Below are positions 8,372 to 16,869 of a stretch of 32,909 nt of DNA, one piece after another. The translations under genes and the position numbers were made by a program. Origin of the DNA: Bacteroidaceae bacterium (GTDB lineage: Bacteria > Bacteroidota > Bacteroidia > Bacteroidales > Bacteroidaceae); assembly GCA_017556045.1 (NCBI GenBank), contig JAFZFF010000015.1:1-32909 (forward strand). Direction: 5' to 3'. The notes under the pieces are model-generated. The model saw only the letters and a list, made by a program, of their open reading frames with translations. It had not been told where the DNA came from and did no database searches. The first letter of the stretch is position 1. Every line of letters starts with the position of its first letter.

Positions 8372-9289
8372 TTATGCTTGCTCCCACTGACTGCGCAGCA
8401 GCTCTACGGCAGCAGTCACAGTCTGTGTACGGTCACCCTTGGTGCCACACTCGAAGCTTACATAGTGAGGATACTCCAACTGCTTCAGAGCGCGGAATCC
8501 CTCTACATAGTTGTCCAGCTCGCCATCTTCACCAGGCATGATACGACGGCCACGGCTTGCCACGTGTACGTGTTGCAGGTACTCCTTACCAGCAGCCATG
8601 AAGGCAGCATAGTCAGAGGTCTCCTCCTGCATGTGCCAGAAGTCACCCATACACTTCACGCCAGCGCTCTTCGAGTCGCGACAGATAGCAGCAGCATCGG
8701 CCACCTGACGCAAGTAGTGAGCCTCCTTGCGATTGAGTGGTTCGAGGATTACAGTGGTATTATGCTTCAAGGCATATTCGCCCAGTTCATGCATCTGCTC
8801 ACACAAGTACTGACGGGTGTCGAGGGTGTGAGGCAAGCTGGGAGCCTGCCAGTTGAACACGGGCACCATGATGACACCTGTAGAGCCGAGCTCACCTGCA
8901 GCAGCGATGATATCGCGCATGGTAGCATCAAACTCAGCCTTCACCTTGGGGTCTTCGGCCAAGATAAAGCCACCGAAGCCTGCGCAGATAGCCGACAACT
9001 TGATATTACGACCCGAGAGCGCCTGCTGGAACTCACCCACACGGTTAGCGAGGTTACGTCCGCCCGGCTCGAAACCTACGATGCCGAGGTTCTCCATGAA
9101 GTCGAAGCGCTCGTTCAAGCTATCGCCCGGAGCGGTATGTTCCTGGAACGAGAGTCTCAGGGGAGTAGAGGGAATTTGCTCCTTCTTACATGCTGATGAG
9201 CATGAGGTGAGCATTGATGCACTTGAGGTAGTCAACGCTACTGAAGCGGCACCCAGCATAGAGCTGGTCAAAAATTTTCTTCTATCCAT
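8372..9289 (-). CDS. Tat-type lipoprotein sugar isomerase/epimerase-like TIM barrel
   Basis: A 305-residue protein with an N-terminal twin-arginine motif (DRRKFL) and a lipobox (MLTSC, Cys30), so it is probably exported folded and lipid-anchored. The rest resembles the xylose-isomerase-like TIM barrel family (AP endonuclease 2 fold). The expected metal-ligand pattern is visible: Glu183 (ILEPLNR), Asp216 and His219 (MGDFWHM), His242 (HVHVAS) and Glu280 (SFECG). Family members isomerise, epimerise or dehydrate sugars and keto-sugars; the substrate cannot be read from sequence. It lies directly behind a Gfo/Idh/MocA oxidoreductase, a pairing known from keto-sugar pathways, and 4 bp ahead of resB. 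Confidence 0.88.
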   Translation of the reverse strand: MDRRKFLTSSMLGAASVALTTSSASMLTSCSSACKKEQIPSTPLRLSFQEHTAPGDSLNERFDFMENLGIVGFEPGGRNLANRVGEFQQALSGRNIKLSAICAGFGGFILAEDPKVKAEFDATMRDIIAAAGELGSTGVIMVPVFNWQAPSLPHTLDTRQYLCEQMHELGEYALKHNTTVILEPLNRKEAHYLRQVADAAAICRDSKSAGVKCMGDFWHMQEETSDYAAFMAAGKEYLQHVHVASRGRRIMPGEDGELDNYVEGFRALKQLEYPHYVSFECGTKGDRTQTVTAAVELLRSQWEQA

Positions 9290-9315
9290 AATATTCTTTT
9301 TTTAGCTTAATTCTT

Positions 9316-9440
9316 AGGAGTTAAAGGTACTTAAAGGAGATACCACTTTGCTTCGTTGAGGAGTTAAATGCCGATAGTTTTGTACACCGCGTACAGCACA
9401 TTTGGCCTTTATCTCCATTTAACTCCATTTATCTCCTCAT
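9316..9440. repeat. intergenic repeat family A, copy 2
   Basis: Same orientation and core as copies 1 and 3 (GAGTTAAATGCCGATAGTTT, TACACCGCGTACAGCACATTTGGCC). It fills most of the 181-bp gap between the oxidoreductase and TIM-barrel genes. I see no minus-strand TAnnTTTG promoter in the gap. Confidence 0.8.
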
Positions 9441-9470
9441 CTACTAAAAATTTCCTTATCTCCTCAATGA

Positions 9471-10823
9471 TTATCTTGTCTTACCAGGTACTGCTACCTT
9501 ATAAGATTCCATGTCCATATCGCCGAGCTCGAGCTTTGCGGGCATGAGATCCATGTCAGACTTGCTCATCTCGTCCCAAGTGATAGTGCGTCCGGTATAT
9601 GCAGACTCACGGCCCATCACACCAGCCAAGCTTGAGATAGCACACTCTGTAGCCTCATCGTGCATGGTGCCCTTACGGATGTGGTTCACCCAGTCTACAT
9701 GCTCGAGTACATAGGGGTTGTGCTGCTTGAACTCAGCCTTTGCAGCCTCATCGTCATACTTCCAGAGCACGTTGCCCTTGAGATCCTTGATGGTATTGTC
9801 AAAGCTACTGTATACACCCTTCGTACCGTAGATAATCTCACCTACAGCATTGCTACAGCCATCGATCTGACGACACATACTGTGGAGGTGTACGCCATTC
9901 TCCATCTCAAAGTCGATGCTGAAGTTGTCATACTGGTCACCCGTCACACGGCGCTGACGGCTACCGAAACCTGTAGCCTTAGCCACCTTATAGCCCGACA
10001 TCCAGAGGAACACGTCGATATTGTGTACGTGCTGCTCTACGATGTGGTCACCAGAGAGCCATGTCCAGTTCACCCAGTCGCGAATCATCCACTCCATATC
10101 GCTCCACTCCTGCTGACGGTTGCGATACCAGAGCATTGACTGATTCCAATATACATTACCACCAGTGATCTCACCGATGAGACCAGCCTGGATCTGCTTG
10201 TTAGCCTCTACGTAGCGACGCTCGTGGTGACGCTGTGTACCTGTCACCACGCTCAGGTTCTTAGCCTGTGCCTGCTTAGCAGAAGCCATGATGGTACGGT
10301 ATCCCTTAGCATCTACAGCGATGGGCTTCTCCATGAATGAGTGCTTGCCCTTCTGTGTAGCGTATTGGAAGTGTACGGGACGGAATGCGGGAGGAGTAGC
10401 GAGAATCACCATATCTACGCCAGCATCTACTACCTGCTTGTATGCCTCGAAGCCGAGGAAGCACTTGTCATCGGGGATATTCTGTCCATGGTTCTTATTG
10501 AGGTCGCGCTGCAAGCCACCCATGCGGTCAGCAAACACATCGCCCAACGCCACTACCTTGATATTGTTAGCAGCTGCGAGCAGGTCCTTTACAGCACCGC
10601 TACCACGGCCACCGCAACCAATCACACCTACCTTCAGCTCGCGGCCATCGATAGCCATATCGGGCAGTTCGGGTACATAAAACTCACCGGGGTTCTTCAG
10701 GGGCACCAATGCGTTGCCATCCTTACATGATGCGAGCAGTGCTGATGCACCTACTACGCTACCTACACCCAGTACGGTAGAAGCCTGCAAGAAGCTTCTT
10801 CTGTTCATCTTGTTCTCACTCAT
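9471..10823 (-). CDS. Tat-type lipoprotein Gfo/Idh/MocA oxidoreductase
   Basis: A 450-residue NAD(P)-dependent oxidoreductase. The N-terminus has a twin-arginine motif (NRRSFL, Arg8-Arg9) and a lipobox (LLASC, Cys33), so export and lipid anchoring are likely. The Rossmann fold starts with VGVIGCGGRGSG (65-76). The family's catalytic-region motif EKP is at 165-167, and a His-rich active-site segment follows (SGDHIVEQHVHNID, 258-270). Exported members of this family oxidise sugars with a tightly bound, recycled cofactor, often making 3-keto sugars; that is family knowledge, and the substrate here is unknown. The gene lies between the tetraheme cytochrome and the TIM-barrel gene. Related GH109 enzymes share the fold, so hydrolase activity cannot be excluded. 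Confidence 0.9.
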   Translation of the reverse strand: MSENKMNRRSFLQASTVLGVGSVVGASALLASCKDGNALVPLKNPGEFYVPELPDMAIDGRELKVGVIGCGGRGSGAVKDLLAAANNIKVVALGDVFADRMGGLQRDLNKNHGQNIPDDKCFLGFEAYKQVVDAGVDMVILATPPAFRPVHFQYATQKGKHSFMEKPIAVDAKGYRTIMASAKQAQAKNLSVVTGTQRHHERRYVEANKQIQAGLIGEITGGNVYWNQSMLWYRNRQQEWSDMEWMIRDWVNWTWLSGDHIVEQHVHNIDVFLWMSGYKVAKATGFGSRQRRVTGDQYDNFSIDFEMENGVHLHSMCRQIDGCSNAVGEIIYGTKGVYSSFDNTIKDLKGNVLWKYDDEAAKAEFKQHNPYVLEHVDWVNHIRKGTMHDEATECAISSLAGVMGRESAYTGRTITWDEMSKSDMDLMPAKLELGDMDMESYKVAVPGKTR

Positions 10824-10866
10824 GGTTCTTTATATTTTTGTGTTGTTATGTTATTCTTTCATTATG

Positions 10867-10992
10867 TAGTTAAATGGAGCTAAATGGAGATATCGCTTCG
10901 CTCTTGGGGAGTTAAATGCCAATAGTTTGGTACACCGCGCACAATACATTTGGCCTTTATCTCCATTTATCTTCCTTTATCTTCTCATCTCC
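10867..10992. repeat. intergenic repeat family A, copy 3
   Basis: Third copy, same orientation. Its ends are nearly complementary: AAATGGAGCTAAATGGAGATA on the left against TTTATCTCCATTTATC on the right. After it, iterated CTCTTCACTCTTAACTCTT runs to the stop codon of the cytochrome gene at 11031. No minus-strand promoter match is seen in the 207-bp gap. Confidence 0.8.
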
Positions 10993-11030
10993 TCAAAAAT
11001 TTCACTCTTCACTCTTAACTCTTCACTCTC

Positions 11031-12554
11031 TCAAATTCCCTCGGGCACCTCACACACTACGCGGAAGCCGATACCCTTGATGTCAGAGTACCACCAGATG
11101 CTCTTGGGGTTCTGCGGGTCGGTGCGGAGCCACTCGTCATGCTGTGTATGGCTACGAGCTGCACATCTCAACTCTGCCGCATCGCTCGTGTAGTTACCAC
11201 CACGCACCACGTGCTCTGTACCGAACTCGGGGCCCTTGGGGTCCTTGGCGCCATCGCTCAGCTGGCTGTATGCATCCTCGGCATACCAGTCAGAGCAATA
11301 CTCCATGACGTTACCCAACATATTCTTCAGTCCGAACGGGTTGGCCTGCACCAGACTGGGCTCCTGCGTACGGCTCTGACTATTGTTCACATATATAGCA
11401 TAGCTATTGATATATGCAGTGTCGGCACCGAAGAGTCCGTTCCAGAAGCCCTCGTTAGAGTACTTCTTGGGCTTACCCTCGAAGAAGTATGCACCTGTGG
11501 TACCGCCACGTGCAGCATACTCCCACTCAGCCTCTGTCGGCAGACGATACTTCTTACCCGTCTTCAGTGACAACCACTGGCAGAAGGTCTCAGCCGAGTA
11601 GTGCGTCATCGTGATGGCAGGACGATCGCCCATGCCCCAGCCCTGGTCGGGGAATCCAAACGGAGGAGTAGGACCGCTCACTGCGTCTACATCCTCGCGG
11701 CTATTGTTGGCATAGATCACCATGGGAGGCGTACGTCCCTCTGACATGGTCTCACCATAGAATGCCCAGAACTGATCCCAGGTCACCTCCATCTCGCCCA
11801 TGAAGAAGCGCGACACCTCTACGCGGCGTTGCGGAGCCTCATCAGCCTCGTGGAAAGGCTCTGACTCGGGCGAACCCATCTCGAACTCACCACCGGGGAT
11901 AGCAATCATGCTGATGGCAGCCGATGTGCCGGGCACGGTCTCCACGTAGTTCTCGAAGCTTGTCACCTCAGCGGCAGCCTCATACACCACACCACTACCC
12001 TTGGGAGCCTCCGTCAGTGCAGCATGCTTATAGTTGGGGTTATAGTGACCCGCATCCAAGTGGCAATTGATACAGTGCTGGTCGCCGCTAGCCTTGTTAT
12101 CATCGTAGTAGAGGTGTGCAGTGACACCCTCGTCAGAGATGCCCTCAGGGTAGATGTTCACGTGGCAAGCCTCGCACGACTCATTGTACACAATCTTGCG
12201 AGCATACTCCAGCTCGCCCTTAGCATCCCAGTTGATATCCTCCTTATCCTTGGTGAGGTACGACCACACATCCTTCACGCCAGCCGAGAGCTTCGCCTTG
12301 GTATAGTCCATCGTGCCACGGGGCGGCAGGTGACAAGCTGCACAGTCGGTCTTCGTACCACTCTGACTATTGTAGTGTACCGACTGCTTCCAGTTGATGT
12401 CAGCATCCGTATGATAGTGACACGACATACATGAGTCATTCAGCGAGCTCTTGTCCCAAGCCCAGTTAAATGCGATGATCAGTGAAAAGCCAGCCACCAC
12501 GATGGCCAAAGCTCCCAAGAATATGAGTTTCTTATTTTTCTTTTTTTCAGACAT
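11031..12554 (-). CDS. tetraheme NrfH/NapC-like cytochrome fused to a formylglycine-enzyme-like domain
   Basis: A 507-residue two-part protein. Part 1 has one N-terminal membrane helix (about 9-31) and four CXXCH haem sites (42-46, 71-75, 127-131, 161-165). The text between the first two resembles the NrfH/NapC family of membrane menaquinol-oxidising cytochromes. Part 2 (about 214-505) resembles the FGE-sulfatase/SUMF1 fold: IPGGEFEMGS, the RLPTEAEWEYAARGG block, GLKNMLGNVMEYCSDWY, VVRGGNY and a GFRVV end. The two active-site cysteines of true formylglycine-generating enzyme, expected just after RGG(S/N)(F/Y), are not present (TSDAAELRCA instead), so formylglycine formation is unlikely. No NrfA is found nearby. 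It is the first gene of the cluster that ends with ResB/CcsA, which would load its haems. Confidence 0.92.
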   Translation of the reverse strand: MSEKKKNKKLIFLGALAIVVAGFSLIIAFNWAWDKSSLNDSCMSCHYHTDADINWKQSVHYNSQSGTKTDCAACHLPPRGTMDYTKAKLSAGVKDVWSYLTKDKEDINWDAKGELEYARKIVYNESCEACHVNIYPEGISDEGVTAHLYYDDNKASGDQHCINCHLDAGHYNPNYKHAALTEAPKGSGVVYEAAAEVTSFENYVETVPGTSAAISMIAIPGGEFEMGSPESEPFHEADEAPQRRVEVSRFFMGEMEVTWDQFWAFYGETMSEGRTPPMVIYANNSREDVDAVSGPTPPFGFPDQGWGMGDRPAITMTHYSAETFCQWLSLKTGKKYRLPTEAEWEYAARGGTTGAYFFEGKPKKYSNEGFWNGLFGADTAYINSYAIYVNNSQSRTQEPSLVQANPFGLKNMLGNVMEYCSDWYAEDAYSQLSDGAKDPKGPEFGTEHVVRGGNYTSDAAELRCAARSHTQHDEWLRTDPQNPKSIWWYSDIKGIGFRVVCEVPEGI

Positions 12555-12579
12555 AACGACACTTTTTACTACGGATATG

Positions 12580-12610
12580 CAAAGATACTGATATTCCCAC
12601 CAACATCAAA
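12580..12610 (-). promoter_or_regulatory. promoter of the cytochrome / oxidoreductase cluster
   Basis: On the minus strand, TTTG (12610-12607), a 19-bp spacer and TATCTTTG (12587-12580) are a full match to the Bacteroidota consensus. It lies 25 bp upstream of the cytochrome start codon, and it is the only such match I find ahead of the five-gene cluster. Confidence 0.85.
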
Positions 12611-12660
12611 ACTTTTAGTTAAAATTTTCTTTACTTTAACATTGTGCCAATAGATAAAGC

Positions 12661-12690
12661 AAAAGGCACCCCCATGAGGGATGCCCTTTA
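12661..12690 (-). terminator. terminator of the 1191-residue secreted protein gene
   Basis: On the minus strand the hairpin AAAGGGCATCCC - TCAT - GGGGTGCCTTT has about 11 pairs with one bulged G and is followed by TTGCTTTAT. It begins about 23 bp after the stop codon of the upstream gene and sits before the cytochrome promoter. Confidence 0.8.
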
Positions 12691-12712
12691 CCATTATGTC
12701 AAACTAAGAAAT

Positions 12713-15700
12713 TTACTTCTTAATCAACTTCTTCTTACCTTCAACGATATAGATACCTGTAACCATAGGAGCCTCGATACGGCGGCCATAGAGGTCAAAT
12801 ACACCCTTCACGGCGGGAGCCACAGACTCGTCCACCTCGACGTCTTCGATGCCATCATGAGAGAACTGCGAGAGATACTCCATGACCCCCTTCTCAGCCT
12901 CTACGATATACATACCGCAAGAGACGTCCGTATTGGTCCAGGTAAACATGATACCCTGAGAGTATGCTCCCACGCCATCCTTGTGGTTCATGGGATTCAT
13001 GCTCCAACGGCCATTTTCGTAGCGGCTGTCGCCGATGCTTGCCTTGCCGCCACCTACCATGCGCAAGTCCCAAGGCACGGTCTCCGTGATCTCCTCCACG
13101 AGTGAGAGCTGACCATTGCTATCGGGGCGCGGCGAGAGGTAACAGCCCGTACCTACGTTGAGGAGGTAGTATGCGGGCACACCATTCTTGAGCTCACCAC
13201 AGTCTACAAACCGCCAGCGCTGGGTCAGATTATTGATATTCCAGTAGCCCCAGCACACGAGGTTCTCCTTGGTGAACACAGCCATCTCAGAGCCCCACTT
13301 CTGATAGAAGGGTACAGAGAGGATGATAAAGTACTCATCTCCTGCCTTGGGATAGTTGTAGTACAGATTATCTATCGCATGACCCAGGTCGGCAATAACC
13401 TTTGCTATCTCCTCGTCGGTACCTCCGAAACTGAGTATCTGCTCCGCCTCCTCGAGAGCTGAGTAGTAGCCATGAGCATCATTCACCTGACCTACGCCAC
13501 TACCCTCAATCACGTTGAGAGCAAGCGCCTTATCATAGGCTGCCTGCAGGTCATTGAGCTTAGAGGCACTGGCATTGACTGTCACGGTAGCCACACCCTC
13601 GCCATTGACGAATGAGAACTTCAGCGCATCTACCATGACACCATCAAGCAAGATCGCAGCCTTCGTTCCGTCCGTATTGAGCTGAGCAATGGGGAGCAAA
13701 TTGCCAAACACGTCAGTGATGATAAGTTCCTCAAATGAGCACACCTTGTCGGCAGTGAGCGTGATGAAGTTGACACCTTCGTAGAATGCCAACACATCAG
13801 ACTGAAAGCGCTCCTCAGTCAAGCTCTTCGCCTCGCAGGGGAGGGTCACCAGTTCGCGTATCCACCATGATGACCAGTCGTTGGGTCCCGAGGGATAGAT
13901 CACGGTGGTAGCTGTGGTACCATTACCACTATTATGGCTACCGAGGTGTATCATGCCGCCACGTACGATGGCAAACTGACCATAACCCTGCGACTGCAGC
14001 TCGAAGGCATCTTTGCGCTCATCGGTGAGGCTGAAGTAGTTGTTCACCTTGTTGCCATCGGCATCGTACATATCGCCCAGGTAGAGACCTGTAGCGGCGT
14101 GCTTGATAGCGTAGTAGTCCTTGCCCTCATCATTATCGATAGGCTCAAACATAAATTCCTGCTGCTCTTTCTCAGCCTCGGCGGTCTCCCACCACAGCCA
14201 GTTGGGCTTGCTCGCGTCACCATTGTAGATAGTCCATCCCTTGACGAGACCCTGCTTGGTGATAAAGTCGGTGCGCGAGGTGATCACGCGGTATTTCTTC
14301 TCGGGGTCGGGCATGATGCGTCCGCTCTCCACCACCTTGTCATACTCCTCCTTGATAGCCTCATACACAGCCTCCAGCTCGCCCTGCGGCACATTACCCG
14401 CGATGGCAGCCTCGGCGCGAGCCAAAGCCTCGTGATAGGCCGTGAGGTCTACGTTGTAGAATCCGGGCGAAGTGCCTTGATAGGGGTTCAGCTTGGTAGC
14501 CTCATTCACCACGGCCAACAGCTTGTCCATGATGTCGGTGACGTGTACAATCTCGAGCTCTGAGGGGAGCTGACCAGGCCAGCTCTGTCGAGAGATAAAC
14601 TTGAAGCTGAATGCCGAGTACTCACCCTCGGGGAGCTCCACCTCGAGGTAGTGCCACTCCTTCGGACCATTCTGCCATGCAGAGTGGAAGTAGGTAGCGG
14701 GATTTCCATCGAGCAGACCTGCCAGTCCGTCACCATCAATCTTGTTGGGGTTGAGGGCATTGTGGTCAGCATTAGAACTTATCATGTCGGTAGTGATCTC
14801 GATGGGCTCGCCATCAGCATCATACATCTCGAAGGCCGATGCCGCAAAGTAGGGATAGCCATTCTGATAGTAGTTGTCACCCATAGCCTTCACGATGAAG
14901 CGTATCTTTGACAAGGTAAAGTCAAAGCTATAGAGCGGCGAGCGATATACCACCAGTCCCTCGCTATTGAGCTCACAGCCCTCCATGAGGTACTTGCCAG
15001 CCACGGCCGTCTGACTCTTCTTGATGATGATGGGAAACTCCGTGAAGGTGATCGGGTGAGCGACGATATCCTCTATCTCGGCAAAGAATTTCGCACACGC
15101 CGTCTTCGCATAGGTCGCCGCGGTAGAGCCCTCGGCCACCTCACTCAAGATGATGCCTACCTCCTCCAAGAGCGCATATATCAGCTCCACATCATTCTCC
15201 GTATACTCACCCATCTGGTCGCCTACGGCGAGCCCGTCACATATCTCCGTATACTTATCGAGCAGTACGTAGCAGCTATCGAGCTCGACCAGCGCAGCCG
15301 CCTCGCTGAGCGCGAGCTTCAGTCCCTCTATCTCGCCACGATCGACCTTGGCCTCCGCATACTTCGCCTCGCCCTGAGCGATTAGCTCGTTCAGCGCGCC
15401 GAGTGCCGCTACGGTAGTCTCCTCCTCGCTCCAGCTCTTGGCCGCCGTCACCTTGGCCACGGCGATAGCCTTGCTCAGTGAGGCATAGTCGGCCGCCGAC
15501 TTGCGTGCCAGGCGCATACCCCACCACAGCTCCTCATCCGCCATATAGGCATCGTCAGCCTTGGTGAGCGCCTTGGCAGCCTCCATCTTCTCATTGAGGT
15601 ATGCCAGCGTATCCACATTTATCTTGAGCACCGCACAGGTGTCAGCGATAGCCAGCGAGCGCTTCATATCGACCTGCGCCATAGCATCGAGTGCCGCACC

Positions 15701-16288
15701 CAGCTCCACCTCCTCGCCGAAGTAGTAGAGCGTAGCGTTGTCCATGCAGACGAAGTTGGCATTGGTAGCCTCACACTTGATGCCCACCTTCAGTGTGCCA
15801 TCGGTCACGCGCACCGCCACGTTGAACTTCGCCGTATGGCCCCATATCTCGCCTACGCCCTCTACACGATTGGTACCCACGGGGATAGACTGCTCATTAG
15901 CAAAGAGTGTCACACCCTCGATAGCCTCCATCGAAGGCTCCCACGAGTCATTGGTAGCTAACATATAAGCGCCAAATACATACACGCCATTGGGCATATC
16001 CGTCAACGTCTGCGAAGCCTCATTGTCTGTCAGTCCACTGCCAGCACCCTTCCAGTTCTCCAGGCATAGGTTGTTAAATCCATAATAACCCGGTGCCTTA
16101 GCGTCACCCTTCAGACCCTGATACCAGTTATGCTGTTCCGCCACGATATCCCATCCGTTGGGACCATGCTCAAAATCCGCGTTCAGCAACTTTCCCGTCA
16201 AGTTGTAGCCCGAGATTCCCTGCGCCATACCCGCCAGAGAGAGAACCGAGGCCACACCCATACACAACATTCGTAAAGACTTCTTCAT
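12713..16288 (-). CDS. large secreted multidomain carbohydrate-binding-like protein with type IX-like C-terminal tail
   Basis: A 1191-residue protein with a Sec signal peptide (about 1-23, ending AGMAQG). After it come a beta-sandwich-like N-terminal module (about 25-195) and helical FIVAR-like segments. A discoidin/F5-8-like module follows (around 440-600), with the LLDGNPATYFHSAW block typical of that fold. Lectin-like stretches (YYAIKHAATGLYLG and, later, YYLLNVGTGCYLSP) are separated by another helical segment. The end, FDLYGRRIEAP...GIYIVEGKKKLIKK, matches the C-terminal sorting-type tail common in Bacteroidales. I see no catalytic motif, so glycan or host binding at the cell surface is the best inference. 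It has its own terminator and no close operon partner. Confidence 0.85.
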   Translation of the reverse strand: MKKSLRMLCMGVASVLSLAGMAQGISGYNLTGKLLNADFEHGPNGWDIVAEQHNWYQGLKGDAKAPGYYGFNNLCLENWKGAGSGLTDNEASQTLTDMPNGVYVFGAYMLATNDSWEPSMEAIEGVTLFANEQSIPVGTNRVEGVGEIWGHTAKFNVAVRVTDGTLKVGIKCEATNANFVCMDNATLYYFGEEVELGAALDAMAQVDMKRSLAIADTCAVLKINVDTLAYLNEKMEAAKALTKADDAYMADEELWWGMRLARKSAADYASLSKAIAVAKVTAAKSWSEEETTVAALGALNELIAQGEAKYAEAKVDRGEIEGLKLALSEAAALVELDSCYVLLDKYTEICDGLAVGDQMGEYTENDVELIYALLEEVGIILSEVAEGSTAATYAKTACAKFFAEIEDIVAHPITFTEFPIIIKKSQTAVAGKYLMEGCELNSEGLVVYRSPLYSFDFTLSKIRFIVKAMGDNYYQNGYPYFAASAFEMYDADGEPIEITTDMISSNADHNALNPNKIDGDGLAGLLDGNPATYFHSAWQNGPKEWHYLEVELPEGEYSAFSFKFISRQSWPGQLPSELEIVHVTDIMDKLLAVVNEATKLNPYQGTSPGFYNVDLTAYHEALARAEAAIAGNVPQGELEAVYEAIKEEYDKVVESGRIMPDPEKKYRVITSRTDFITKQGLVKGWTIYNGDASKPNWLWWETAEAEKEQQEFMFEPIDNDEGKDYYAIKHAATGLYLGDMYDADGNKVNNYFSLTDERKDAFELQSQGYGQFAIVRGGMIHLGSHNSGNGTTATTVIYPSGPNDWSSWWIRELVTLPCEAKSLTEERFQSDVLAFYEGVNFITLTADKVCSFEELIITDVFGNLLPIAQLNTDGTKAAILLDGVMVDALKFSFVNGEGVATVTVNASASKLNDLQAAYDKALALNVIEGSGVGQVNDAHGYYSALEEAEQILSFGGTDEEIAKVIADLGHAIDNLYYNYPKAGDEYFIILSVPFYQKWGSEMAVFTKENLVCWGYWNINNLTQRWRFVDCGELKNGVPAYYLLNVGTGCYLSPRPDSNGQLSLVEEITETVPWDLRMVGGGKASIGDSRYENGRWSMNPMNHKDGVGAYSQGIMFTWTNTDVSCGMYIVEAEKGVMEYLSQFSHDGIEDVEVDESVAPAVKGVFDLYGRRIEAPMVTGIYIVEGKKKLIKK

Positions 16289-16362
16289 ACTACTCTACAT
16301 TTTGTAAATTATTGATATTTTTATTGATTTCTCACCTATACACGCCCTTATCAAAGACTATG

Positions 16363-16370
16363 CAAATTTA
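16363..16370 (-). promoter_or_regulatory. possible -7 box for the 1191-residue gene
   Basis: TAAATTTG on the minus strand matches TAnnTTTG, 75-82 bp upstream of the start codon. No good TTTG element is found at the right distance, so this is tentative. Confidence 0.4.
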
Positions 16371-16810
16371 ATAAAAATTAAGCAATTTACGATAACTTTC
16401 ACACGATTATTTTACACAAAAAAAACTCATTTTTTTGCAGATATCACTCCCCTCGCATGCCACACACAGCACCACCCACGATGAAGTTCATGCCAGGTAG
16501 ACACGAGTGATGAGGTCTCATGCAGCCCTCCCCTGCCAGTAAAATGAGCGATAACAAATGACGTTGTCGATAACAAACTTTGGCTGCTCACGATGGTGTG
16601 ATACATCGCCACCGCACCTGCCTGGCCTATGCGCCACACCGCAGATATTCGCGTATCGGCTGTGCGCTATAGTAAGCTTACACCGCCCATACGCGACGCG
16701 CAGCACATCAATACATTACACCCACATATCCAAACACTTACGCTCACTAAGTCGCAGTAAGTCGCAGTAAAGTCAGGTGCCAAAAATCTTTGCAGTAACT
16801 TTATCTTCGC

Positions 16811-16868
16811 AATTGAGAATTAGCCGTCCGGAAGGCATCACCCTAAACCCTAAACTTTAAACACTAAC
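16811..16868. repeat. repeat family C, short copy
   Basis: AATTGAGAATTAGCC, then a CCGTCCGGAAGG-type core, then CCCTAAA-like heptamers. It shares the order and wording of the block at 19279-19445 (AATTGAAAATTAGCC, CATCTGGACGG, then ACTCTAA heptamers). It ends one base before the second smalltalk gene. Confidence 0.65.
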
Positions 16869-16869
16869 T

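Larger units (their letters stand above)
16289..16869. other. long intergenic region ahead of the 1191-residue gene
   Basis: 581 bp without a convincing gene. It holds the likely minus-strand promoter near 16363, two CGATAACAAA direct repeats 19 bp apart (16549 and 16568), a 10-bp tandem (TAAGTCGCAG twice, near 16748-16768), and the repeat block at 16811-16868. Short ORFs on both strands have no recognisable protein features. Confidence 0.6.

Noticed and set aside
8306-9196. 296-codon plus-strand ORF opposite the TIM-barrel gene
   Set aside because: Runs antisense through resB and the TIM-barrel gene, both of which have strong motifs and operon spacing on the minus strand.
9471-10823. GH109 alpha-N-acetylgalactosaminidase
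   Set aside because: Same fold, but I could not see features specific to GH109 rather than the broader exported Gfo/Idh/MocA group; left as oxidoreductase.
11031-12554. Nitrite reductase (NrfHA) system
   Set aside because: No NrfA with five haem sites including CXXCK in the window; only the NrfH-like anchor pattern is present.
11031-12554. True formylglycine-generating enzyme for sulfatase activation
   Set aside because: The two active-site cysteines after the RGG motif are missing and no sulfatase gene is nearby.
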